DNA from: Thermospira aquatica
Lineage (GTDB): Bacteria > Spirochaetota > Brevinematia > Brevinematales > Thermospiraceae
Direction of reading: 5' to 3'
DNA: 64,000 bases
NCBI RefSeq assembly: GCF_023525255.1
Contig: NZ_CP073355.1
Location: 310,001 to 374,000 of the forward strand
Position numbers and translations under genes: made by a program. Shown here one piece after another: positions 8,091-16,811 of the stretch. Every line of letters begins with the position of its first letter. Position 1 is the stretch's first letter. Under the pieces are notes generated by a model. That model was given only the letters and a program-made list of their open reading frames with translations, was not told the origin of the DNA and searched no databases.

Positions 8091-8371
8091 TGAGATGTCC
8101 TGAATTTCTGGAGATCTGTCGGGATGTGGGGATGACATGGGAGCAGATATATAAATTATCCTGGCGCTGTGGTGGAAGTTATCTTTACGTACCAAAGTTC
8201 CCCGAGAGGATTGAACGTTACAAAAACATTATTGCCGAGTTTAAAAGGGAGATGCAAGTTGTAGGACGGGGCAAAGCTTTGCTGTATATCTCAAGAAGGA
8301 AAAAAATATCTATTAAAACCCTGAAAAGACTGCTAAATAATTCTCAAGAGATTATGGAAGGTTTTAAATAA
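8090..8371 (+). CDS. Mor-like middle/late transcription activator
   Basis: A 93-residue protein starting with GTG seven bases after GGGGAG. It has the Mor/C signature: an N-terminal dimerisation helix (GMTWEQIYKLSWRCGG), the strand YLYVPK, then a helix-turn-helix with an ERIERYKNIIAEF helix and SIKTLKRLLNN recognition region. Mor dimers activate phage promoters that lack a good -35 box by binding a dyad next to RNA polymerase. The likely target here is the divergent late region at 15663-15754. It is the last gene of the early operon and is followed at once by a bidirectional terminator. Mor is usually about 125 residues, so this one is short. Confidence 0.72.
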   Translation: MRCPEFLEICRDVGMTWEQIYKLSWRCGGSYLYVPKFPERIERYKNIIAEFKREMQVVGRGKALLYISRRKKISIKTLKRLLNNSQEIMEGFK

Positions 8372-8409
8372 AATAGGCGGACAAAAGTCCGCCTATTCTT
8401 TTTTTTGCT
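8368..8409. terminator. Bidirectional terminator between early and (ancestral) head operons
   Basis: A 10-bp perfect stem (AATAGGCGGA 8372-8381 with TCCGCCTATT 8388-8397, loop CAAAAG) followed by a T8 run rightward and by an A-rich flank giving U-rich RNA leftward. It ends the early operon and overlaps the stop codon of the leftward small gene. Confidence 0.85.
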
Positions 8410-8557
8410 CTTTTTCTATTTTTTGCTCTTTTTCTAATTTTGTGAGAACTCCTAAATTTATTAAGTTTTTTGCCTCTTTTTGAGACATTTCAATTTCTTC
8501 CCCTGGATTATAGACTTCCCCGTTATAGCTTACTTTTATGTTAGTTGTATACTTCAT
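8393..8557 (-). CDS. Small Mu gp35-like head protein
   Basis: A 54-residue protein with a GGAG site six bases before the ATG. It reads MKYTTNIKVSYNGEVYNPGE, then a Glu-Ile...KEAKNLINLGVLTKLEK stretch, the pattern of small phage proteins in which a beta hairpin with a PGE turn precedes a helix that ends in LI..G.v. Genes like this follow the major capsid gene in Mu-like phages, and here the ATG lies inside the last codons of the capsid fragment (17-base overlap). The C-terminus is a KEQK repeat. Confidence 0.65.
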   Translation of the reverse strand: MKYTTNIKVSYNGEVYNPGEEIEMSQKEAKNLINLGVLTKLEKEQKIEKEQKKE

Positions 8558-8845
8558 ATAATTCTCCTGCATTCAGGATTAAATAGCCAGCTACATCAGA
8601 AAGAAGTGCAACACCAGTCATATCCCTGACAAGTATGACATCACTTGTGGCGAGTTCATCTCGTACCTTTTCCACAATTGGGTAGCGGTCATTTCTAATT
8701 GTATATCCAAAAGAAGGCTCGTCAATAGTTTGTGGATTCTCTGGAACATATGCAAGTATGGCATGATTTCCCCAGATGTCTTTCATTTGTGTACCATCGT
8801 AGTATACACTCTCGCCAACAATAACCTTTTTGATGTCCAAAATCT
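8541..8845 (-). pseudogene. Major capsid protein, C-terminal fragment
   Basis: About 101 codons of phage sequence from the IS border to the stop. The stretch VIVGESVYYDGTQMKDIWG, then a strand HAILAYVPENPQ, followed by EPSFGYTIR and a final DVILVRDMTGVALLSDVAGYLILNA, fits the C-terminal third of a Mu gpT/phage major capsid protein. The roughly 200 N-terminal residues are missing; the open frame continues artificially into the IS256-type element up to 8915. The missing part should have followed the protease gene, which now lies at the other IS copy, so the gene was split by IS-mediated events. Confidence 0.65.
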
Positions 8846-10112
8846 GCAGTGTATACTTAATTGTGTCTGGTAGGAAAAAGATAACCTCCTGTGATAATAT
8901 AAATAAAACTATCACAGGAGGCCAGATATGATTGAGACGAAGAATATTTTAGAGCTATTCAAACCAATTGTCAAGGAAGTATTAGAGAGTATGTTAAAAG
9001 AGGAAAGAGAGATTTACCTGGAAAACAATCCTCCCACAAAAGGCAATGGCTTTTACGAAAGGGATTTAAAGACAGCTTTTGGCGAGCTTACAGCCATACG
9101 TGTTCCAAGAACAAGGGATAATGGATTTAAAAGTGCCCTTCTTCCCTATCGCAAACGCATCACAGAAGACTTAGATGCATTAATCAGGGCTATGTTGATA
9201 TCAGGAATGTCAACAAGGAAGATAGCAGAAGTTTTAAAAGAGCTTTATGAAATAAAGATTTCTTATGCTAACATCTCAAGGATAAGCCAGGTAGGCATAG
9301 AAGAGATTCAGAAGTGGCGTAGTCGCCCTCTCATGGAAGAATATGCCGTGGTATTTCTGGATGCTATGGTGTTTCCTATCAAGAGATAGGGTAGAAAATG
9401 AATCAATATATGTAGCTATAGGCATTACACCTGAGGGAAGACGGGAGATTTTAGGATACCACTGCCCAGGAGGCATGGAAAGTGCTTATAACTGGCGGGA
9501 AATTTTGCAGATATAAGAGAAAGAGGTGTCAAACAGATTCATTTTATTGTCTCTGATGGCTTAAGTGGTATGAAAACGTCATAACAGAGATATATCCCCA
9601 CGCAAAGTATCAGCCCTGTGTAGTCCATGTCATGAGAAACATACTGGCTAAAGTGAGAGTTCAACACAGAAATATCATTGCCACTGAAATAAAAGAGGTA
9701 TTTCATGCCAAAGACAAACAGGAGGCAGAACAATTGTTTATGAAATTTACACAAAATGGAAAAATATCTATCCCAACTTAATGAATAACCTCTTGACAAT
9801 AAGAGAGAATATATTCACTTACATGGAATTACCTGAAGGAATACGAAGCATGGTGTATACAAACAATGCCCTGGAAAGACTCTTTAAAGAACTTAAAAGG
9901 AGATTAAAAACAATGGAAATGTGTCAAAGCGAGGCTTCAGCTGAGAAATATCTTTACCTGTTATTAAGATACCAAAATGAGAAGTTCTTAAAAAGAAAGT
10001 TAAAAAATTGGGAGTATTACTTTCAACTCTATCGTGAGCAACACTCATACACCAAAGAAAATATTCACAGCGAGGTTATCCTATGACTAGACACAATTTT
10101 CTTGACACAATG
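8846..10112 (+). mobile_element. IS256-family insertion sequence, left copy
   Basis: The limits come from comparing it with the copy at 23402-24671, to which it is nearly identical but inverted. The ends are imperfect inverted repeats: CAGTGTATACTTAATTGTGT at the left and, on the other strand, CATTGTGTCAAGAAAATTGT at the right. No matching target duplication flanks it, as expected if its flanks were exchanged with the other copy. Confidence 0.88.
8928..10086 (+). pseudogene. IS256-family (Mutator) transposase, frameshifted
   Basis: The reading frame starts at the ATG after an AGGAGG site and encodes an intact N-terminal DNA-binding region (VLESMLKEEREIYLE, ERDLKTAFGELTAIRVPRTR, MSTRKIAEVLKELY) up to the first catalytic region at VVFLDAMVFP, then stops at 9389. 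The rest, including the QPCVVHVMRNI and NNALERLFKELKRR blocks, continues in other frames to 10086. Compared with the other copy there are at least four small length differences (near 9380, 9513, 9576 and 9755). The element is inactive as sequenced, unless these are base-calling errors. Confidence 0.85.
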
Positions 10113-11590
10113 TAAATAGCAGCTCCAACTGCTATAATTCCAGCTACAATTAAAAATATTGGATTAGCTAATAAAGAAGCTGTAAAAGCTTTTACTCCTG
10201 TTGTGAGGAGTGCAAATCCTTTTACACCAAAAGCACTGGCTATTGTCATGGCTTGTTGAGCTCTATTCCATGCTTGAGTTATTCCAATTAAAGCAAGGAT
10301 TTTCCCAATAAAAATTTTTATGTATTCTGAATAATATGCAAACTCTTTTATAAACATTGCTCCCATCCCAGTTTTAGTAATAGTTGTAACTGTTGCAAGA
10401 ATACCTATAACCGTAGCCAGTCCCATAATTCCACCAATTAACATTGCAATTGTGCCAGAAATAGCTGGATGTTTTGACACAAAAGAACTTACACTTGCCA
10501 AAATAGGATTTATAATATCAAGGAGCTTACTTAACGCCCCAACAAAATGTGTCCCTATTGAAGCAGATAATAGTTTTATGTTATTACCAAAAATTTTTGA
10601 TTTTATAGCAAAAACATCTTCCATTGCTTTTTGAGCGCTTTCGAGTTTTCCTGTGGCATTTGCTACTTGCTTGTAGCTTTCTTTGAGTTTATCAAGCTGT
10701 CCTAATAACAGAGCAATACCCCGTGAAGCCTCCTGACCAAAAGCCTTATTAAGAGCGTCCTGCATTTCAATAGCCGACATACCCTCTGTAGCCTTTTTGA
10801 TGTTTTCCAGTGTCCCGATAAAATCAAGTCCACCTTCCGCATTCTGAACAAGAGCAAAGCCTAAAGACTCACTTGCTTTGGTCATTTGTGTCACAGCATT
10901 GGCAAAGGATGTGCCAGCCATAGACCCTTGCAAGCCCACACTGTTGAGCATACCCACAACGGTGTTCATTTGCTCAAACGAAATTTTTGCCGCAAGGGCT
11001 GAAGCTGACGCATATTTTAACCCCTCTGTGAGCTGCCCGAGGTTAGTAATCTGAAAGGTATTCTGAGTAACGGCAAGCACATCCCCGAGCCTTCCCATCT
11101 CTCCTGCTACATCCCTTGTGTTGTCGCCAAAATTATTATAAGCAAGTGCAAGGAGATTTGCGGCTTCGTTGTTGTCCCCCATTGTTGCCGTCGCAAGAGC
11201 TAATGCTTTTCGTGTCCCCTCTATTGCCTGTATATCGTTTAATCCTGCTGAGCTCATCTGATAACTTGCAGAAAGAAACTCTTCAATAGACTGACTATGC
11301 ACTGCCGACCACTGAGTAGCTGCAGATTTCATTGCTTCAATCGATTTATTTAGTCCACCCATTGTTGATGTTACAACAGTTCTAAGTGGTGCTGTAGCGG
11401 AGTCAATACTTGAGGCAGTATCAACCATTTTCTTTGTTAAAAGAGCAAAAGCACCACCGACAGCAAAAGCCCCAAGCTGAAGATTTTTTAATCTATCAAT
11501 CTGTAAATTTGTAGCAGATGTTATTTTCCTTATCGTTGAAGTTGCCTGGTCAATCGCCTTAAAAACTATAAATGCCTGTAAAGGGGACAT
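10113..11590 (-). pseudogene. Tail tape-measure protein, 3' truncated by IS
   Basis: The first ~492 residues of a phage tail length tape-measure protein of the TP901/Mu type. ATG follows GAGAGGAGA. An N-terminal coiled region is followed by the conserved core VVTSTMGGLNKSIEAMKSA, ...YQMSSAGLNDIQAIEGTRKALAL..., ...LALAYNNFGDNTRDVAGEMGRLGDVLA, then two or three hydrophobic segments (residues 365-395, 415-440 and 470-495) that in this family enter the host membrane during DNA ejection. The last ten codons are IS sequence (stop at 10076). The full gene would normally be followed by tail and baseplate genes, which are absent. Confidence 0.85.
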
Positions 11591-11747
11591 TTTCTCCTCT
11601 CACTTGTCACTTGATTTTTTTTGTTTTTGCTGTTATACTTTTTTCTATGACTATCAAGGACATTTTTCTTCTTTTCTCCTTGTGGTGTGGATTTTTTTCG
11701 CTTTTTGCTTTCATCTTTATAACCATAATAAGGCTTTTTAAGAGATT

Positions 11748-12211
11748 TTAAACTTTTTCTCCAAAAGCCTTAACTATTGCTTTTGCTAAAACATCAATCT
11801 GTCTTTTTTCAATCCACACTGCCTCAGCAAAGCTTTCAATCAGTTCCTGTGTCGAGAGTTTTTCTATATCTCTTTTTGTATAGAATCTTGCCATTGCTTC
11901 CATGAGGCGAATTGGATTTTTTTCAATCCTCTCAACCTCCTTTTCTATTTTTCTGCTATCAAAAAATTTTCGTTAAATCCCACCTCTTCAAAAACCTTGT
12001 TAAAAATTGCCGGTAAAGCTCCGGGCTTTCTCTCTAAAAATTCCGAAAGCGATTTTTTGTCTTCACAAAGGTTCAACACAGCTGTCTCCATTATTGTTGA
12101 GATATTCCCCTGCTTTGTTGCAAAATCATCAAAGAGTTTTTTTACTTCTGCTTTTGTCGGTCTTCTAAACTTAAATTCAATTTCTCGGTTTGTTATTTTT
12201 ATGAAATCCAT
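11748..12211 (-). CDS. Tail assembly chaperone GT fusion by -1 frameshift
   Basis: The zero-frame protein (12211-11945, 88 residues from the ATG after GGAGAG, beginning MDFIKITNREIEFKFRRPTK) is a tail chaperone G-like protein: a short beta start followed by helices. Before its stop lies the heptamer T TTT TTG (11966-11960 on the minus strand), a canonical slippery site read in zero frame as TTT TTG. A -1 slip there gives an open extension through KEVERIEKNPIRLMEAMARF and a helical segment to the TAA at 11748-11750. Paired tail chaperones linked by -1 slippage between the tube and tape-measure genes are known across long-tailed phages. A possible 39-codon ORF (11726-11607) sits in the remaining gap before the tape measure but has no ribosome binding site. 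Confidence 0.72.
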
Positions 12212-12212
12212 A

Positions 12213-12659
12213 TTACTCTCCTTCACTTGCACTTACAGAGTCATGTTTAATATCCTCTAAAATAACAAAATCAAGTTCAACTTCCATTTTCTTGTCGCCT
12301 TGAGAAGCTTTATTGCTCTTCTTTGTCCACTTACATCCTATTAGCTTTACAGAATGTAGTGGCTCAAACTCATTTGCAAAAACAAGCACAATATTAAATG
12401 GAGAGGCATTAAAAATTCCGTTTTTTGTCAAAAGATTTAGCTGTGAATATGCCTCAAGTGTTATAGTCATCTTTCCTTCAGCTTTCCAATTGCCCGTGCC
12501 AAAGCCAATAGGCTTGTTACCTGCACCATAGATAGGTTCAACTTCCTGTTCCTCATTCCAATCAATTGATCCAACGCCAATTATACCTGTCGGGACACTT
12601 CCAGGATATATAATTGTTAAATCAGCCCAATCATACATTTTGCCGTTTATTGTTATCAT
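12213..12659 (-). CDS. Tail tube protein (Mu gpM-like)
   Basis: A 148-residue protein directly after the sheath gene, where contractile-tailed phages encode the tube. It is mostly beta: MITINGKMYDWADLTIIYPG, a segment IDWNEEQEVEPIYGAGNKPIGFGTGN typical of the Mu gpM family, and a final strand pair around KMEVELDFVILEDI. Length fits the family. The stop is two bases from the start of the tail chaperone gene. Confidence 0.8.
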   Translation of the reverse strand: MITINGKMYDWADLTIIYPGSVPTGIIGVGSIDWNEEQEVEPIYGAGNKPIGFGTGNWKAEGKMTITLEAYSQLNLLTKNGIFNASPFNIVLVFANEFEPLHSVKLIGCKWTKKSNKASQGDKKMEVELDFVILEDIKHDSVSASEGE

Positions 12660-12668
12660 TTTATCCTC

Positions 12669-14033
12669 CTATTCTGTTTCTGTTGGGTTACTATATTTAA
12701 AGCTAATATAGTTAGAAATTTTTCTAACAATAGGCAATCCATAAAGAGTATATTGAATTGTAAGACCATTATTTACAACATCCTGCCCATCTGGAATTAC
12801 TATTTCAAAGTTGTCTATTTCATTTGGAACAGCATTTTTCATCTGGTTAAGAGTTTGAATTAAGTCAGCCTTGATATACTCAAGCATAGCTTTATCAAGT
12901 GAAGTGTGAAGATGTTTTAAAGCAGTTTTTCTAATAAGCCTTATTGCCTTATGCACAGTTCTCGATACCTCAAACCATCTATAATCACTCGAATCATCTG
13001 CCATACTTCTCCCGTTTGCCCATCTGTATATTTTCTCGCCTGCATACTTACGAATGACAATATAGCCTGCGTCATTAAGTGTTTTGCCTATGGCATCTGT
13101 CCAGCCATCTGGAAGTGTAACATTAAGAGCAAAATCAATGTGCCCAATACTCTGATTCACCCTTGCCCTGGATAAATCACCAACCAGTAAGCCAGAAAAA
13201 TTCTTTTTTCCAAACCCAGCCACAACATGCACCCATCTATGAGCAAAGCTTTGTCTCTGAGTAAGAAGATAGCTTACCCAATCATCAATGCTTTCATCTT
13301 CGTTAGGAAGTCTTGTCTCTGTTACGAATATAGTCGGGCGATGGTCATTAAATAGCTCATCTGCCTTTGCTCCAAAAGCAGCCCAATGAACGTTATCTGT
13401 CTCCTGTGCTATCCAGACAAATTCCGTGGCAACTTTTTCAAGCCCTGCCTGGCAAGCGTTCATGAGAGCAGAAAGACTTGACTTAGCCCCTTTCAGCTTA
13501 AAAGAGTATCTATCCTTCTCAACAAAAGAATTTTCCGGTTGAGTACCTTCTGAAAAAGTAATTTTTACACCACTATCTGCTAATGTAACTTCCCCAGACA
13601 AAGGAATTGTAAATACATCAGAAAAACTTTCACCGCCATCAAGAGAATATTTTGCTGTAGCTTCATTTAATCTTCCACCAGATACGATTTCAATCACGAC
13701 ATCAGCGTCAAAGAGCGGATTACCAGTTAAATTGTAAATTGCTGTTCCTGTTCCCTCATGTGTTACACTTCCCTTACTTCCATCCACATCTGGAGTAGAA
13801 GGAACAACGACAAAAGTAGCGTCATCTTTTGCACGAGAGAGGGCGCCTTTTAACCTATCAACTAACTTGCCATTTCCGAAAACAGAGAGATCAGAATTTT
13901 TCCCTATGTAATATAGCTTCCCAACTTCACCAGTCGAACATGGACCTATAACAAGAGCAAAGGAATCTCCAGCGGGAGCAAGTCCACTTGTGCCATCAAT
14001 AATATATTCGTAGCTATTACCCCAGTCACTCAT
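12669..14033 (-). CDS. Contractile tail sheath protein (Mu gpL-like)
   Basis: A 454-residue sheath subunit. The N-terminal domain (residues 1-110) carries SGLAPAGDSFALVIGPCSTG and an LVDRLKGALSRAKDDATFVVVPS helix-strand unit. A variable beta domain (110-180) is inserted. The conserved core includes VWIAQETDN..WAAFGAKADELF, and the C-terminal domain has a DAGYIVIRKYAGEKIYRWANGRSM segment and a terminal strand (LTIQYTLYGLPIVRKISNYI) that joins neighbouring subunits in sheaths. It identifies the phage as a myovirus. Its ATG overlaps the stop of the preceding small gene by four bases. Confidence 0.85.
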   Translation of the reverse strand: MSDWGNSYEYIIDGTSGLAPAGDSFALVIGPCSTGEVGKLYYIGKNSDLSVFGNGKLVDRLKGALSRAKDDATFVVVPSTPDVDGSKGSVTHEGTGTAIYNLTGNPLFDADVVIEIVSGGRLNEATAKYSLDGGESFSDVFTIPLSGEVTLADSGVKITFSEGTQPENSFVEKDRYSFKLKGAKSSLSALMNACQAGLEKVATEFVWIAQETDNVHWAAFGAKADELFNDHRPTIFVTETRLPNEDESIDDWVSYLLTQRQSFAHRWVHVVAGFGKKNFSGLLVGDLSRARVNQSIGHIDFALNVTLPDGWTDAIGKTLNDAGYIVIRKYAGEKIYRWANGRSMADDSSDYRWFEVSRTVHKAIRLIRKTALKHLHTSLDKAMLEYIKADLIQTLNQMKNAVPNEIDNFEIVIPDGQDVVNNGLTIQYTLYGLPIVRKISNYISFKYSNPTETE

Positions 14034-14227
14034 TTTCTACCTCCATATTGTCTTATAAAATTGTTTAAAGCAGTATCAAACTGCTTTTTTTCAACACTTT
14101 TTCCCTGACGCCAGCCAGTAAATTGTAAAAATGCCTTCTTCTGCCATTCAGGAAAATCTACAGTTGCAAGAAGCTTTTCTATCATGAAGAGTTCCCTTTT
14201 TTGTTCTACTTTTTTCTCTTCATCCAT
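14030..14227 (-). CDS. Small phage protein of unknown function
   Basis: 65 residues, helical, charged (MDEEKKVEQKRELFMIEKLL..., ending NNFIRQYGGRK). It overlaps the sheath start by four bases (ATGA) and follows the tail terminator-like gene by nine bases, so the coding call is good. Mu has a short gene at the same place, but no sequence resemblance can be claimed. Confidence 0.6.
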   Translation of the reverse strand: MDEEKKVEQKRELFMIEKLLATVDFPEWQKKAFLQFTGWRQGKSVEKKQFDTALNNFIRQYGGRK

Positions 14228-14236
14228 TTATTCCTC

Positions 14237-14725
14237 CTATTTACGATATTCAACCTCTTCATTTATATCTGACATTCTGTCAAATTCTGTTTCCTCATAA
14301 ACACCATAAACACATTCGACTTCAATTACTGAAATATATGCACTCATTACGCTAATTGTGTCAGAATATTCTATATTCGTAGGATTTAAAAAAACACCCT
14401 GTTCGTCAATTTTGATATATCTTTTAAGTTTTTTCAAAAACTCATGAACCCACTTGCTTACAATAGTCTCATTTTCTCCAGCAAATCCAACCAAAACTGG
14501 CATTGTTATAGAGTATTTTCTTGTTACAAGTTTTATTTCTTCGTCCCCATATTTTTTTTCTTTTTCAAAAAGCTCTTTTACTGTGCTTTTGTCTGTGATG
14601 ATTTTACAAAATGTGGGAGTGTTATACTGGTTTGATTCTGCAAGGCTAAAATAAATATACTCCTCCGGTATTTCTGTTGCCTCTAAAACCACACTTTTTA
14701 GATATTCTTTCACTTCTCTCATCAT
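14237..14725 (-). CDS. Probable tail terminator protein (Mu gp37-like)
   Basis: A 162-residue alpha/beta protein (helix at MMREVKEYLKSVVLEATEIP, then alternating strands and helices, ending VIEVECVYGVYEETEF). Its place between the virion morphogenesis protein and the sheath, and its length, match Mu gp37/DUF1834, which caps the tail. No motif proves this; the call is mainly positional. It overlaps the previous gene by four bases. Confidence 0.5.
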   Translation of the reverse strand: MMREVKEYLKSVVLEATEIPEEYIYFSLAESNQYNTPTFCKIITDKSTVKELFEKEKKYGDEEIKLVTRKYSITMPVLVGFAGENETIVSKWVHEFLKKLKRYIKIDEQGVFLNPTNIEYSDTISVMSAYISVIEVECVYGVYEETEFDRMSDINEEVEYRK

Positions 14726-15222
14726 ACCTTCCCCAATTGACCATATAAAAATTTTGAGATTGTATCATCTGCTATTTTTTGTTCAAGCTCGCCAATGCCT
14801 AAAAACTTTCTTGCCCTACCAGAAAGTTTTCCAAGACCGAAATTGTGTGCTGCTGCATATTTTTTTGATATAGTATCATCACCTGCAATAATTCTTACAA
14901 TATTGCTGTTTACTTCATAATGCATTGAATCATAAAGATGTCGTGTGAGTACCAGTAAGTCTCCCGGATTTCTGCTACCCCGCTTTTTTTCTCCAATCTT
15001 TATGCCTTTACTTTTTCTTTCTGCATATTTTGCTGTTACAGAAGGCCAGCTTCTGCCATCCGGGTCCGTCTTTTCTTCAAAATGCTTATAGACAGCCTCA
15101 TTAATAATTCTCATGCCTATTTTTTTTAATAAACTTTCCTTTTCTTTATCAGAAATCATTCTAATCATCTTTCCTAAAGCAAGTTGAATTTCATTTGCAT
15201 TCTCGAGTTTTACTTCAATCAT
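14722..15222 (-). CDS. Phage virion morphogenesis protein (tail completion, Phage_tail_S type)
   Basis: 166 residues with the family pattern: an N-terminal helix bundle (LALGKMIRMISDKEKESLLKKIGMRI), then HFEEKTDPDGRSWPSVTAKYAERKSKG, in which F...tdPdG..W.pl...y...K is diagnostic, then LLVLTRHLYDSMHYEV and the strand/loop AAAHNFG before a final helix. In P2 and Mu-like phages the protein completes the tail for head joining. It is coupled to DUF1320 upstream through an overlapping stop/start. Confidence 0.82.
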   Translation of the reverse strand: MIEVKLENANEIQLALGKMIRMISDKEKESLLKKIGMRIINEAVYKHFEEKTDPDGRSWPSVTAKYAERKSKGIKIGEKKRGSRNPGDLLVLTRHLYDSMHYEVNSNIVRIIAGDDTISKKYAAAHNFGLGKLSGRARKFLGIGELEQKIADDTISKFLYGQLGKV

Positions 15223-15662
15223 TAAAACCCTCTCCAGAATTCATCATCAAAAATCCTTTTCTTTGTTTTAACAAGAACTTTCGGAGTAGTAACACTTTCT
15301 GTAGAAGAAATTTGTAGTCCTATGTCGAGCTCTCCTTTCATAACTCGTTCAAGCTGTCTTATAGCAAATTTGTAATCTTCTACAATCACTTGCTCTGGAG
15401 CTTTTTCTACAAATCCTTTTCTCATGACAATCTTATACTTCACAATTCTGATACATATATCTCTTATAAAAGCCGGAACAGGAGAAAGAGGAACTGAATA
15501 TCTATTCCTGATAAATCCATCAATTTCGCTTGTGGCGTTAGAAATAAGTTTTTCAAGCTTTATTTCCCACTCGTTTCCCTGTTCTCCACTATCCTGCAAT
15601 TGTGCTTTCACTTTAACTTTGTCCATCTGTGTAAAAATATCTTCTTTTGAACAATACAACAT
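15222..15662 (-). CDS. DUF1320 head-tail connector protein (Mu gp36-like)
   Basis: A 146-residue helical protein starting MLYCSKEDIFTQMDK seven bases after GGAGAG. The segment KLISNATSEIDGFIRNRYSVPLSPVPAFIRDICIRIVKYKI is the core of the DUF1320 family, a small head-completion or adaptor protein at the head-tail joint. It is the first gene of the leftward tail block and diverges from the lysis gene over a 92-base regulatory gap. In Mu this gene is downstream of the capsid and gp35 genes in the same direction, so its present separation from them is notable. Confidence 0.82.
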   Translation of the reverse strand: MLYCSKEDIFTQMDKVKVKAQLQDSGEQGNEWEIKLEKLISNATSEIDGFIRNRYSVPLSPVPAFIRDICIRIVKYKIVMRKGFVEKAPEQVIVEDYKFAIRQLERVMKGELDIGLQISSTESVTTPKVLVKTKKRIFDDEFWRGF

Positions 15663-15754
15663 AAACTCTCCATTTTAAGTTCATTAAAATTTTAATAAAA
15701 ATGCCAGACAAAATTTATATGAATTTTGTCCATTTTTCTACCTACAATAAGAGC
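15663..15754. promoter_or_regulatory. Divergent late promoter region with two palindromes
   Basis: Holds a perfect 9+9 dyad (GACAAAATT, six bases, AATTTTGTC; 15707-15730) and a perfect 14-bp palindrome ATTAAAATTTTAAT (15683-15696). Rightward, a TACAAT box lies at 15743-15748, only seven bases before the ATG, with no good -35. That is the form of a Mor/C-type activated promoter. Leftward, TTGTCT (15731-15726) and TTTAAT are roughly 17 bp apart. Confidence 0.55.
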
Positions 15755-16285
15755 ATGAAAAAGATAATAATTTACCGAGGAGACAACCCTCAGCCTTTTG
15801 TTCTTGCAAATGGGGATATATACGATTCGACCCTGGTTCTTTCAGAGGTAGAAACGGATATCTTTAACAAAACAGAGGAAAAAACCCTTTTTTACACAGG
15901 ATATGTGAATACAGATCACACAACCGGCTACAGGGGAGGCATCTTGGCCGAGGGGGAATACCTCGGTATTTGTGGGGTTAGACAAAACAAAAGAAAAGAA
16001 AAAGCCATCTGGCTTTACAATAAAAGGTATGGGATAGTCGACCAGAAAGAATTTCTGCCAGATGAGGCTTTTATTCTCCCGAGTCTTGTTCCCAATCCTA
16101 ATCATAATGGGAAAAAGATTATCCAGTATGTTCTAATCCATAGAGGGGGTCTAAGCTGGGACTTTAGCCAAGGATGTATCACCATCATGGGGGGGAATTT
16201 TGATGAGTTTATTAAATACTTTAAAGTTGGAGAATGTGCTCTTGTTATTCTAAAAAGGGGTGCTTTTTATAAATTTCCTGCATAA
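15755..16285 (+). CDS. Probable phage peptidoglycan-active protein with YkuD-like motif
   Basis: The chosen start (ATG at 15755, MKKIIIYRGDNPQP) avoids an upstream in-frame ATG at 15701 that lies inside the regulatory dyad. The 176-residue product is beta-rich. Its C-terminal third has VLIHRGGLSWDFSQGCITI, a His followed by S-x-G-C, which resembles the catalytic His and Cys of L,D-transpeptidase (YkuD) domains. Similar proteins head the lysis modules of some phages. It is followed by two or three membrane proteins, which supports a lysis role. Enzymatic activity is inferred only from this motif. Confidence 0.5.
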   Translation: MKKIIIYRGDNPQPFVLANGDIYDSTLVLSEVETDIFNKTEEKTLFYTGYVNTDHTTGYRGGILAEGEYLGICGVRQNKRKEKAIWLYNKRYGIVDQKEFLPDEAFILPSLVPNPNHNGKKIIQYVLIHRGGLSWDFSQGCITIMGGNFDEFIKYFKVGECALVILKRGAFYKFPA

Positions 16286-16294
16286 GAGGGAATA

Positions 16295-16522
16295 ATGGGA
16301 AAAACTTTTAGTTTAGGAGCAAAATTTATTTCGGTTTTTTTTGTAATAGGTGGTTTTTTCTTTTTTGTCTGGCAATCAAAGACAATCACCCCCGAACAGG
16401 CAAAGGCTTTAGTTTACATTGGGCTTTTTATAGGACTAATCTTTGCTCCTATCGATATCAGTTTTTGGCTTGAAAAATTCGTAAAAATGTTTAATGGAGG
16501 AGGCAGTGAAAAAAATGATTGA
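16295..16522 (+). CDS. Holin-like two-helix membrane protein
   Basis: 75 residues with two hydrophobic helices (residues 10-27 and 38-58) and a short charged tail (KFVKMFNGGGSEKND). Position directly after the putative lysis enzyme and before terminase suggests a class II holin that would permeabilise the inner membrane. There is no family-level sequence evidence beyond topology. Confidence 0.5.
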   Translation: MGKTFSLGAKFISVFFVIGGFFFFVWQSKTITPEQAKALVYIGLFIGLIFAPIDISFWLEKFVKMFNGGGSEKND

Positions 16523-16811
16523 GATAATGTTAACAATAGCTATTTTTGCTGGGGGTTTTGTGACTGGTTATTTTATCAAACCACAAGAAGTAAAACAGAT
16601 TACGAAAATAGAAAATCATTATTACATCGAAAATAAACAGGAAACTCAAACAAAGGTTTTTTCAGGACAGGTACAGTTGCTTATATCTGGAACAAATGCT
16701 TTTACAAATCTAAATGTAAACATCAAGGATGTTACAAATATCTCTATTTCTTTTTCAACCAATTCTAATTTAACTTTATCTCTGACAAACAGGCAAGGGG
16801 AGAAAAAATGA
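16506..16811 (+). CDS. Small membrane-anchored phage protein, possibly spanin-like
   Basis: A GTG start at 16506, seven bases after GGAGGAGG, overlaps the end of the holin-like gene. The 101-residue product has one N-terminal membrane helix (IMLTIAIFAGGFVTGYFI) followed by a Thr/Asn/Ser-rich periplasmic part predicted to be beta (NVNIKDVTNISISFSTNSNL). The topology would fit an inner-membrane spanin or a lysis accessory protein, but the coiled coil usual for Rz is absent. Function is uncertain. Confidence 0.5.
   Translation: MKKMIEIMLTIAIFAGGFVTGYFIKPQEVKQITKIENHYYIENKQETQTKVFSGQVQLLISGTNAFTNLNVNIKDVTNISISFSTNSNLTLSLTNRQGEKK

Noticed and set aside
8541-8915. Apparent 124-codon gene starting with MIVLFILSQEV
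   Set aside because: Its first ~23 codons lie in the IS256 end; only the part below 8846 is phage capsid sequence, so it is a chimeric frame and not a gene.
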